Origin: Azolla caroliniana
Taxonomy: Eukaryota; Polypodiophyta
DNA length: 64,000 nucleotides
Reading direction: 5' to 3'
NCBI GenBank assembly: GCA_043228905.1
Contig: JBHGNT010000014.1
Coordinates: 19,468,001 to 19,532,000, forward strand
Part shown: positions 21,670 to 31,892 of the stretch, piece after piece
How positions within the stretch are numbered: the stretch's first letter is position 1
Layout: every line of letters starts with the position of its first letter
Translations under genes and position numbers: made by a program
The notes under the pieces: generated by a model
Seen by the model: the letters and a program-made list of their open reading frames with translations, nothing else
Told to the model about the DNA's origin: nothing
The model's database searches: none

Positions 21670-23340
21670 GAATAGTGACTAAACCTTTCCTTCCAAGCAG
21701 TTTGAGATTCAAATGAAATAGAGCATGTGGTGAAGAAAGTTACACACATGGTGGAGTTACAAAGCTGGTAGAGTATGTGTTCAAAACATTACATGCATAC
21801 ATTTCGTGTCAAGATTGAGGGGGAAATGGTTTTGCATGTATATCTATTCTATGTCCCTATGTTTATATTGTGAGGGTGAGTCAATGCCCTAGTGTACTAA
21901 TAGTATAGCAAAAAGCAAGTCATATATTTCCCCCAAATTATGTACAATGTTCAATGATGATGTTGACTTGGATGCAGCCTTCATTTGTCCCATTGACTGG
22001 TCTATTGTTTCTAGTGCACTGGTGTCAAGAACACTGGTATTAAGTTATATAAAAAAACATGTAAATTTTGGAATGATAACTTTTACAATGATTGCATCAT
22101 TGATTACTAACACTACATTGATTATCATAAACCGTTGTTGGTCATGACAACGGTGGCTAATACTTGGGTTCAGTGGCAATTGGTTGGGATTGGCTGATGT
22201 GGTCAGTCTACATGTGTGTGTGTGAACACTGATTCAAATGTCGATTCGTTGAAAATGGTCAGTTTGGCGTTATTGTTGCCAATAAGGCTGCCAACAACTT
22301 GACCCGGTTTGATGCCATGGACCTTAGGGCTGGTTGTGTCGTGTCACCTTGGTTGGTGAAGTCAAACGGTATTTTGTCCTTTCGGGGGGCTAGATATTGT
22401 TAAGTGGTTTTGGTGGCGAAGTTACTTTATCTTCGAAAAAGTATGTTGGGGCGAATGTTGGTTCCATGTGTAATGACAACGACGATGACGACGACAACTC
22501 TATTCACATCATGGAGTTGGGGAATGTTCCCTTATAGAAATTGAGGGAAACTTTGGTGGAACAATATAGTGTTCACCGCAGAGTGGTAAAAAGATCAATG
22601 TTGCATCTTATTCATCTTGGAGTGACGAATATTAGACTTGAGTAATGAGCTATTTCTAGGTTATTTGATGTAGCATAATAACACAAATTAGTGTAAGGGG
22701 GGTTCTAGGTCCAAGAAAGAGGACAACTAGATGTGGCAACCCCCTATATTGATCCAACGTTACACTTAGTGTCCATAGAACTACAAACACAACTCCCTAA
22801 TAAACAATTCACGTCATCATTCCCACAATTTTAGCTCACATTCTCGTCGTCATTTTAGATCATGCATTGGCGCACTAATGAGAAGGGTCATGGAACATAC
22901 ACATTTTGGCAAGTTTGCAACTTTGAGCTTCACATTCTATGATAGCGCTCCTAACTTCGATGGTATCCGAGCTTAGATTTCCACCCATTTTGAACTAAGA
23001 TCTATGTCTCTACCCCCTAGCTATCTCGCTCAAAGCCAATTATCTATTCTATGCACACTACATGAAAATGTATACCCCATATATCCCGCCAAGTGATGGT
23101 GTGTTGTTGATAGCTATGAATCCCCCAAAAAACATGTGGCCATGAGAAAATTCAAAGGTACCATACATACATAGAATGCTCAGAACCATGTTGGGGGTGT
23201 TATGAGCCAAACGTATCGGTGTGTATTAAAAGTGCATTTCTTGACATATGATGAGCGAACGATGCAATCGAAGAAGAAGGAGGGCAAGGTGGCAGTGTGT
23301 TATATTAGGTTAATTTCCGAGAAAGAACGCGGACAAATTT
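21670..23340. other. Intergenic, no supported gene
   Basis: No coherent frame. A TGGTATCCGAGC-like string near 22960 resembles an initiator-tRNA primer-binding site of a decayed retroelement, but no convincing LTR boundary is visible. Confidence 0.35.
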
Positions 23341-23688
23341 GGGTGGGTTTTATAAAATCAAGTTTTGGGGGAAGGGTATTTAAAGAAAAGGGAGGCAATG
23401 AGGAGGAGGGGCATCGGTTGTAATTATCCCAAAACTCAAGAAAACCACCTCCAACCAGCTGTTTTTATTTCGAACCAGGGCTTCCCTTTTTTCTAAAAGG
23501 AAAGGCCCAAAAAAACCGCCGTTCTGAAAAACCACCGGTTTGTTTTTTTACCCTAACAGGGGAGGGAGGTATTGAGAACAAACAAATGGCAGGGTTGGGA
23601 AACCGCTGTTTCTGGAAGCCCCCCGCCCAAAAAAAGAGAGGGGCGCCCAAAACAGACAACGAGAAGAAGAAGAAGAAGATAACAGAGA

Positions 23689-23710
23689 CCCCCCCCCCCC
23701 CCCCCCCCCC
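23689..23710. repeat. Poly-C tract in probable 5'UTR
   Basis: Twenty-two consecutive C follow an AAG-repeat in the leader of the ARGOS-like gene. It could form an i-motif, or a G-rich structure on the other strand, but the role is unknown. Confidence 0.8.
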
Positions 23711-23805
23711 TGTCTCTCCCCTTTTCCACCCACAAAAATTACAACTACAAATACAACCCCAGAATCTTTCAATATTATTATTGTTATTCCCTTTGATCGT
23801 TATCC

Positions 23806-24207
23806 ATGGCTGCTATAAGAGCTCAAAACCCTAATACCACATCCTCTTCACCACCACCATCATCATCATCATCATCATGGGTGTTTGCTCAATACAGTAA
23901 CCATGATGAGGTTATACTAAATTATGATGGTCATGATAATAAGGTAGTTAATGAAGAGCTGCAGAGCTGTCCCGAGATGAGGAACCAGTATGGCTATGGC
24001 TATGGCTATGGCTATGGTTATGGCTATGGCTATGGTGATGGCTGGGGAGTAAGAATAAATGTGGCCATGGTTGTGCTGATGGCATTTCTAGTGTTAACTT
24101 TGCCTATCTTCTTACCCCCATTGCCACCTCCTCCATTGCCAATCCTACTCATCCCCATCATCATTGTGCTTCTCCTGATCCTTGCCATGATACCAACTCT
24201 GTCTTGA
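23806..24207 (+). CDS. ARGOS/OSR-like (organ size related) membrane protein, 133 aa
   Basis: The C-terminal half matches the OSR domain of the ARGOS/ARL family: hydrophobic helix at about residues 84-102, the family hallmark LPPLPPPPLP at 103-112, then a second helix at 113-130. In flowering plants these small ER/Golgi membrane proteins promote organ growth and dampen ethylene signalling; a similar role here is inferred. The N-terminal half is Ser/Pro-rich and poorly conserved. Unusually, residues 62-77 are a pure Tyr-Gly dipeptide run coded by a GGCTAT hexanucleotide repeat. Single exon. The ATG at 23806 has good context (CC before ATGG), and a TATA-like TTTTATAAAATC lies near 23350, which would give a ~430-nt leader. 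Confidence 0.85.
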   Translation: MAAIRAQNPNTTSSSPPPSSSSSSWVFAQYSNHDEVILNYDGHDNKVVNEELQSCPEMRNQYGYGYGYGYGYGYGYGDGWGVRINVAMVVLMAFLVLTLPIFLPPLPPPPLPILLIPIIIVLLLILAMIPTLS

Positions 24208-25980
24208 CTCCTCCACCCTCACCCAACCCCTAATTTATTCCCCATTAATTTATCGTATGCATTATGCCCTTTCCATATACCTTTAATACTGATTTAACCT
24301 CCCCTTTCCGAGTGTCCCCAATTATGAAACCTTATATTATTATTTTGGTTAACCAAGTGTGCTGATACCATTGTATACTTAATAATCACCATGGAATGAT
24401 CTACAATAACCATACAATTATAGCAACCTTATATTATGTGAGCATGTATTACCATCCAGCCATACTTATGATAATAACCTTATATTGTAATTTCCATTCA
24501 TACTTATGATAATAACCTTACATTGTAATAACATATTTGTATGTGTATGTATGCATGTATTACAGTCCATGCATACTTATGAACCAACTACTGCTGCTAG
24601 TAATTTCCACATCTTGTACATAGCAGGCCATTCCTTCTGCACTTCTTTGCCTTCTAGGGTTTATACCCCACCCTGAGGAAATGTTATGTAGTTATTTGCA
24701 AGCAAAGATTTTTTATAGAGGTGCTTGGAGCACTTCTATTTGCTCTTTGCTTTGTGTACACTGTTATGTAATATTATATATCAAGAACTCTTTTTGTACA
24801 ATGTACAAGCACTTGTTCCTGTGCAAATTAAGTCTGATTTTACTTGTTATGATTTTTTTAGAAATGAATTGAATGAAAGAAATTAGTTTTGATTGAAATG
24901 ATGGTGAAGTTAGTGTTGGTAAGTAATCCTATTTATTTAAGGACTATAGTCCCGTGAGCTCATGATATTGATTGTTCACATATTTCCTCGCACACTAAAG
25001 TCTCAAAAACACAGACAATGACGAGGAAATATCTGTGATGAAGGCGATATATCTTTTTAGTAAGCATCATTTACACTTCGATACATTGGTGTTACGAGAC
25101 ACTTAAACCATTTCTTTCATATGTCTTGCATAATAATACATCCAGAACAGAACGCTCTATACATATAGATTTTGCTTTCGTGTGTCTTTTTGAACTTGTT
25201 TTTACTAATGATCGAAGACACACAAAAGCAATATATCTATATATATATATAAAGTTCTGTTCTATTAAAGCCATACGACTTTTGCTTCCCACGAATTTTT
25301 TTGGAGGGTGTGTGTGTGCATGTGGGCAGCCCCACTTTAGGCCAATGATCTTTCTGTGCTTTTTTAAGTCTATATGTATGCAGATAATGTTTTTTTTCCT
25401 GCTTTGTTGACGTATTCCACCTCACAAATTTTCGGGCAACTGATTTTGTGCATTCACTATACCAAAAAGACCAATGGCCTAACTAACCCCCTACAGTGTG
25501 ATTTACATGAGTACTGTGTTCAAGCAGCACAAATTTGTGCACTCACTAAACCCTAAACCCTACAGTATGATGTGTAATAGCAATTAATACCAATACAATG
25601 TGTGAAATTATTTGGGCAATCCAACGATACATGCTAAAATCACATAGTGAAATGTCTCTGTAGAAATGAGTTTTGAGGTCATTACAATTTACAATTAAGA
25701 TTGATTGCAAATTAATGTGGGACATTAGGCATCTACTCATAAATTCTAGATTTAATTATTCGGCTTTAGCTACAATTCTTACATGACAATAATAAGACTG
25801 CACCAGAGTGAGGTGATTAGAGCAGGGGGGCCGCATGACAGATACTAGAGTATAAAAGATGCGCCTGGTTTTATTAGTGCCAGCCACACCATTTACGGTT
25901 ACTGGTGCAATGCCTCTGCTTATCTAGTTACAAAAGATGAACCTGGTTTTTATCATATAATCGCACCATATACAATCACT
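24208..25980. other. 3' flank and intergenic
   Basis: The first ~650 bp probably include the 3'UTR of the ARGOS-like gene; no clean polyadenylation site is assignable. Two plant telomere-type units (CCCTAAA) lie near 25546-25560. No gene seen. Confidence 0.4.
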
Positions 25981-25998
25981 GTCGTGATGCCTGTTGAG

Positions 25999-26215
25999 TA
26001 TCTAAGTTTCTATCTAGATATCATGTGCAGCAACTACCTTACTGTACAAGCAAATTTGCGATCGATTGATCTAAGTATCTATCTAGATATCATGTGCAGC
26101 AACTACCTTACTTTACAAGCAAATTTGCAATCGATTGATCTATCTAAGTATCTATCTAGATATCATGTGCAGCAACTACCTTACTGTACAAGCAAATTTG
26201 CGATCGATTGGTCTT
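25999..26215. repeat. Three tandem 69-73-bp repeats
   Basis: The units share TATCTAGATATCATGTGCAG, then AACTACCTTACT, then a CGATCGATTG-like block. They start at 26011, 26080 and 26153 (by the TATCTAGATA core). The third interval includes a 4-bp TATC insertion. Confidence 0.85.
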
Positions 26216-26219
26216 ACAA

Positions 26220-27526
26220 ATGAAAAGCAGGAAGTGATGCTTGCACATCATTGTAGAAAACATTACGGTTACTGGTGAACATGAGAGAAAGAGATGTAAT
26301 AATAATAATAAATGGGAACCCCTAATATCAAGTAAAAGTAATACATTACACCCCTAAATCAACAACTTCCTAACGGTGTTCATTTCTGCCCCTTCTCTTC
26401 CTCCTCTTCCTCCTCATAGCTTGTTTTGTACGCCTTGTGAATGCGGTACTCTTTCTCCTATATCTTGACTTCTTAGTCATTTACATGCATCTTCTATTAT
26501 TGGAAGCTCTCCCCTGCAGCTATTTTTGCATGAGTAGGCGGCACTGCGTCCCTTCCTTCACTTCTTCAAATGACCACCAAATTAAATGTTGGAAGTTCCC
26601 ATGCCATTCCAACACATCTTTGCACACCTAATTTTGCTTTAACTGGGTCAAGATATGACCATTTTACTGGCACTTCATTGATATTGCATGTCAAAGTCTT
26701 CTTATCTTAGCTAAAGTCTTCTTATCTTAGCCTTTTTCTTTATCTCCACGCCTTTCCTTTTCTTTGACCTCATCAAAACGCATTGACACCTTCCATATAT
26801 CACTTTCTCTTTTCCTTGGAAGTTGAACTTGTACCTTTGGCATTTTAATTGAAGTAGCTTGGCTATCAAGACCATTGTCGCAATTGTCTCTTTCAAGCAA
26901 AAATGCATTAACTCAATGCAAGTCTGCCAATTTATTTTTTTAAGGCAGCTAGTCATACCTGGGAAGTTTGCAATATTGGCAAACCTGGAGAATGTGTTTT
27001 ACAATTCCCCAATACCTCTTTCCCATTAGAAGGCAACAACATATATATAGATATCTGCATGTGTAAGGAAGAAAGTATGGTCAAATTTGTTCACCTTGTC
27101 ATAAATGTGAGGACCTTCCGAGATAACAGACGCACCCGCTCACCATGATCTCAAGACAAACACTTTTTAACATTTCCATCCATTTCCTATTCGTTGAAAA
27201 CCTACATCCCCTCGAAAATGTCTTATGATAGTTATGCATATCTGAACTTCAAAGCTATGATGCCCTCTTGTTCGCCCGCTTTATATTGCTCAAGAATGAC
27301 TTTGACTGCAAATTAGTAAATGTCTTCATGCCTACCAAGTATTAGTCTAGGTATACCACCCTGGTTTGTGATCACCTAATGATTTTCTACATTCATATGC
27401 CTTCCACTTGAGTACGTTCTCATGCCTTTCAAGTTTTCTTGAGAGTTGAGAAAACTCTCTTGATGACATTGCAAGAAACCTGCCTCGTCCAGTATTTAGT
27501 AATAACATGAAATATGACATTTCAAA
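26220..27526. other. Intergenic, no supported gene
   Basis: Short frames only. A Lys-rich minus-strand frame at 26956-26711 is not recognisable. Downstream flank of the PPR gene at 27.5 kb. Confidence 0.35.
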
Positions 27527-30268
27527 TTACTCCTCATAACCACACTTCCCATTGAAGAAAACATGAAGACAACTTTGGTCTCTGATTATAATCTTCCTCT
27601 TTTCTATTTTGGATATGAGTAATACAGCAGTATGGCAATCACCACAAATATGCGTATTATTCATGATGTGTATAGTATCCCCTTGTTGGGTATTAGTGAG
27701 AGCATAACTGATTGCAGCCTTGTCAGTATGGCCACATTGCAAATCCTTCGAAACCCTGTACAAACCTGGATAAATTTCTTCTTCCAAACATTTAAGGTTG
27801 GCATCTTCCGCTTTTGCATATATATCTTTTTGCCAGTATTTCAATGAATCACCATTGGAAAATGAATGAACATTTCCAAGTGAATCAACCCAAACACTAA
27901 AACATCCAGGCAGCTTCTTCCAAGAGGCATATTTCAGCCGTAAGGCTTCCACCTTGTTGGCATCCTCTTGCATGCCAGCAGACACGAATATATTAGCCAT
28001 AAGGACATACGCGGGAGAACAATTAGCAGATAGTTGCACCACTTGATCAAAGGCTAACTGTCCGAGCTTCACATTCCCCCATTTTCTACAAGAACCCAGA
28101 AGTGCAAGCCAAATCTCGGGATAATCTGAACAAGGCATCACCTTAATCATCGATATCGCCTTATCAAAATCTCCTGAGGTTCCAAAAACCACAACCATGC
28201 AAGTATGATGCTCTAAGTTCGGTCTGATGTTGTATTTTCTTATCATATCACCGAAAATCACTTGAGCCTCATAAAAAAATCCTGAGTGGCCACATGCAGT
28301 TAAAATACATAAGAATGTGATGTCATCTGGAGAGATATCCTCATGTTGCATCCGTTTGAAACAATTCAATGCCTCTTCGAGTTGACCCATTTGTGCATAC
28401 CCAGAAATTAGTGCATTCCAAGTTATTACATTTCGTGAAGGAAGCTTTTCAAGCACCTCATGTGCTTTCAAAAGCATACCACATTTAGCATACATATCCA
28501 CCAAAGCATTTCCAATTGCAATGTCCTTTTCAAGAAATCGCCCATTAACAACCTCTTCATGAATTTGTTCACCCTTGTCAATAGCTCCAATGGTGCCACA
28601 AGCTTGCAAAATAGAAATGAAGGTGACCACATTAGGTGAAAGGCCCTCATTTTGCATGCGATCGAAACAATCTAATGCCTCATGAGCTTGACCTTGTTGG
28701 GTATACCCTGATATTAGTGTAGACCACGAGATAACATCTCGAACTGGGAGCTCTTCAAGAACCTCTTGTGCCTTTGCGAGCATACCACATTTCGCATACA
28801 TATCCACTAATGTATTGCTGAGAACAATATCTTTCTTCAGGAAGCCTCTATTCACAATCTGCTCATGAATTTCCTTGCCCTTATCTATAGCTCTGATGCT
28901 CACACAAGCTTTTATGATACAAATGAAGGTGACCTCATTAGGAGATAGACCCTCGGTTTGCATTCGTTCATAACATTTCAATGCTTCATGGAATTGTCCT
29001 TGTTCAGCATAGCCTGAAATGATTGCATTCCAAGAAACTATGTCCCGAATAGGGAGCTCTTCCAGTACCTTTTGCGCTTTCTCAAGGGCTCCACATTTTG
29101 CATACATATCAACCAAAGCAGTTCCAAGAACAATATCCTTATTCAACAAACCCCGACCAACAATATAGTCATGAACTTGATTGCCCTTTTCAAGAGATCT
29201 TGTACTTCCACAAGCCTTTAAGATGCATATACAGGTCACAGAATTCGGAGACAGACCCTCTCTTTGCATCCTTTGAAGACAATCTATAGCTTCATGGCCT
29301 TGTCCATGTTCAGCATATCCAGCGATTAATGCCGACCAAGAGACAACATTACGAGCTGGAAGTTGTTCAAGAACCTCTTGTGCTTTTATAAGCTCGCCAC
29401 ATTTTGCATACATATCCACCAAAGCATTCCCAATCACAATATCTTTGCCTAAAAATCCTCTATTTAAAATATTATCATGAATTTCTTTACCTTCTTTAGA
29501 CATTCCAGAAGTAGCACAAGCTTTCAATAAAGAAATGAATGTTATAGTATTTGGAGAGAGACCCTCTCTTTGCATGAGTTCAAAACACTTCATAGCTTCA
29601 TCAGATTGACCAATTTGAGCATATCCTGCTATTAAAGCAGACCAAGATACAACATTCCGGATAGGGAGCTCTTCGAGCACTTTTTGTGCTTTTTCTAGCA
29701 TACCACATTTAGCATACATATCCACCAAAGCAGTACCAAGCATAATATCCTTTCCTAAAAGGTCTCTAGCAACAACTTCTTCATGAATTTGAATACCTTT
29801 CTCTAAATCTCTTATAATGCTACAAGCTTTCAAGATGCATGTAAACGTGACCACATCAGGAGTAAAGCCATCTTTGCGCATCTTTTCAACACACTTAATT
29901 GCTTCTTCACCATGCCCTTGTTGGGCATACCCAGAAATAAGTGCATTCCAAGAGATTATATCACGAAAAGGTAGGCTTCCAAGCACACTTTCTGCTTTCG
30001 AAAGCGACCCACATTTGGCATACATGTTGATTAATGCACTCGCTAGATAAGGGCTCTTTTCAAGCATTCCTTTTTGAAGAAGAATGTCATCGTGTATTTT
30101 CGTTCCTTTATCGAGGTCTCTCTTCTTCGTGCAAGATTTGAGCAGAGAAACAAAAGTAAAATCATCTATACAAGTAGTTGTTTCGACTCTCCTCAGCTTT
30201 GATGAAGAGCCCATGATCTGCAAAAAACCAGAGACTTCATAAAACAGATCCCCCTCACTCTCACTCAC
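27527..30268 (-). CDS. PLS-DYW class PPR protein with altered DYW domain (913 aa)
   Basis: A single-exon editing-factor-like gene. After ~30 residues it has an L motif, then six very similar S-P-L triplets (about 102 residues each), then L2, S2, E1, E2 and a C-terminal DYW-type domain from residue ~786. The PG box is normal (LPGCFSVWVD). The zinc motif CGDCH is present at 875-879. The catalytic HSE is HTD (847-849), and the C-terminus ends HVFFNGKCGYEE, so the second CxC pair and the DYW tripeptide are lost. Canonical DYW domains deaminate C to U in organelle RNA. These changes predict weak or no activity, so it may act with another enzyme. An internal ATG at 30214 follows a strong acceptor-like TTTTTTGCAG, so an 895-aa start after a leader intron is possible. 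Confidence 0.9.
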   Translation of the reverse strand: MSESEGDLFYEVSGFLQIMGSSSKLRRVETTTCIDDFTFVSLLKSCTKKRDLDKGTKIHDDILLQKGMLEKSPYLASALINMYAKCGSLSKAESVLGSLPFRDIISWNALISGYAQQGHGEEAIKCVEKMRKDGFTPDVVTFTCILKACSIIRDLEKGIQIHEEVVARDLLGKDIMLGTALVDMYAKCGMLEKAQKVLEELPIRNVVSWSALIAGYAQIGQSDEAMKCFELMQREGLSPNTITFISLLKACATSGMSKEGKEIHDNILNRGFLGKDIVIGNALVDMYAKCGELIKAQEVLEQLPARNVVSWSALIAGYAEHGQGHEAIDCLQRMQREGLSPNSVTCICILKACGSTRSLEKGNQVHDYIVGRGLLNKDIVLGTALVDMYAKCGALEKAQKVLEELPIRDIVSWNAIISGYAEQGQFHEALKCYERMQTEGLSPNEVTFICIIKACVSIRAIDKGKEIHEQIVNRGFLKKDIVLSNTLVDMYAKCGMLAKAQEVLEELPVRDVISWSTLISGYTQQGQAHEALDCFDRMQNEGLSPNVVTFISILQACGTIGAIDKGEQIHEEVVNGRFLEKDIAIGNALVDMYAKCGMLLKAHEVLEKLPSRNVITWNALISGYAQMGQLEEALNCFKRMQHEDISPDDITFLCILTACGHSGFFYEAQVIFGDMIRKYNIRPNLEHHTCMVVVFGTSGDFDKAISMIKVMPCSDYPEIWLALLGSCRKWGNVKLGQLAFDQVVQLSANCSPAYVLMANIFVSAGMQEDANKVEALRLKYASWKKLPGCFSVWVDSLGNVHSFSNGDSLKYWQKDIYAKAEDANLKCLEEEIYPGLYRVSKDLQCGHTDKAAISYALTNTQQGDTIHIMNNTHICGDCHTAVLLISKIEKRKIIIRDQSCLHVFFNGKCGYEE

Positions 30269-31892
30269 TCTCTCTCTCTATCTCTCTCAAAAGAAGGACA
30301 ATGTCAATTGTTTTTGAGAAAAGAGAGGAGAAACTGGCAAAAACATTTCATACAGAGAGATCAGCCATATAATGTGGAGGTCCCACAAATCGTGTCTGGG
30401 AGGACTATGGCATCTCTACAAAATGTTTGAACGAATTACAAGAAAGATCTGTCAGAGGGGTTTGAACACACACGCAATGAGGCAGTGGGGAAATCTCGTC
30501 GCTAGACCCACACCCAATCAAATTACTCCCAAGATCAGAATGTGTTTACCAGCAGCATATATGCGTAATTGAATTGTGTTCTGCATTAGGAGTCCGATCG
30601 ATTTAAGGCTAGACATTGGCCCAATGAGCATGTGCCACCTATCGTCTAGACACAACATTGACACAGACGAAGGCTGTCCAGTTCCTAATTAGGCTTAATC
30701 TCATCCCCTGTTTTTGATAATTACACCTACTTGTTAACACAAGTTACAACCTTCCGTGTTTGTCTCATGATGAATAGATCTTCTTCTGTCAATAGAAGGA
30801 TTAGTGTCTTCTTATCTAAGTGGATGTCCCTTGAGATCAACCATAATCATATTAGCTAATCATCTCAATTATAGTTGTGAAGCATCATCACATGTACATT
30901 TGATTGTCATGGGCCATCTTGTAATCATGAAAGATAAATCATTTCTACTCCGTACAACACAATGTGCTATAAGTCATCCATGTAATGATGTTACAAATTA
31001 GTATTACGTGAATGTGACAAAGCAAAATGTGACTAAGAATGGTTGACTCAAGGTCAATATTTTGCTATTGTCGACATATAAACCATAGTTCATCAATAAT
31101 CTAACCATGCAAAACATTATGACCAAAACTAAATGTTATGTTTCGTTGACAGAGAGAGAATGTTTGGCTATGCTTACTCTCTAACTATGTTTTGTTATGA
31201 TTGCACTTGCACACTTAGTTGAAGTCATCAAGACAATGAAGTAATGTGGAGTTGCATTTCTCCAATACTCTTCACAACTTTATCGAGATCAACCATAACC
31301 TACATTTGATCTATTGATTACAATGATGAGCTTTGTTGTTTTAAAATTTATTAATAAGAAGAGTGGTTCAAGGAACTTTACCATGAAATTTGAAGGCAGT
31401 AAAAAGTAAATTTATAAACCTCATTTATTGCATAAAACAATTAACTTTTTTCCAACCGAGTAAAACAGCTTGAAAATGTAATCTTTTGGGAAATTGATGT
31501 CCAAATATTATCTTGCATTTATTTAACATCACCATAATTTGAATGACCAAGCACAACATTTTTCGATCACTAGAATCCAATCAATATATTCATGCCTTAG
31601 TATAATAAGATGCAAAAATTGTTGATATCACATGTTGATTCTTTCCGGATTAGGTAAAGAATGTCTCTGGTTTCTATCAATGTCTTAAAAAAATCTGATT
31701 CCCTAATGTGGATTAGTTATACTTGACAATGGTCATAATCTCTATATCTTATCTGATAAGATACAACTTGTTTTTTTATTTTTACAAAGGTATGATGTTC
31801 CTCTCGCAATCATGGACCAAAAGTGTGCACAATGGAACTTGCATACATATTTAGAGAGGATGGAATATTTACCAGCGAGTGTTAGTATAACT
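30269..31892. other. Spacer between two PPR genes
   Basis: It begins with a CT-rich leader of the upstream PPR gene (30255-30290). The remainder is AT-rich with no supported gene. Confidence 0.4.

Noticed and set aside
22957-22975. Primer-binding site of a Ty1/copia element (TGGTATCCGAGC)
   Set aside because: One mismatch to the initiator-tRNA site and no LTR boundary or gag frame could be shown.
25999-26215. CRISPR-like array of direct repeats
   Set aside because: Units are contiguous 69-73-bp tandem copies without unique spacers, and the DNA is plant nuclear.
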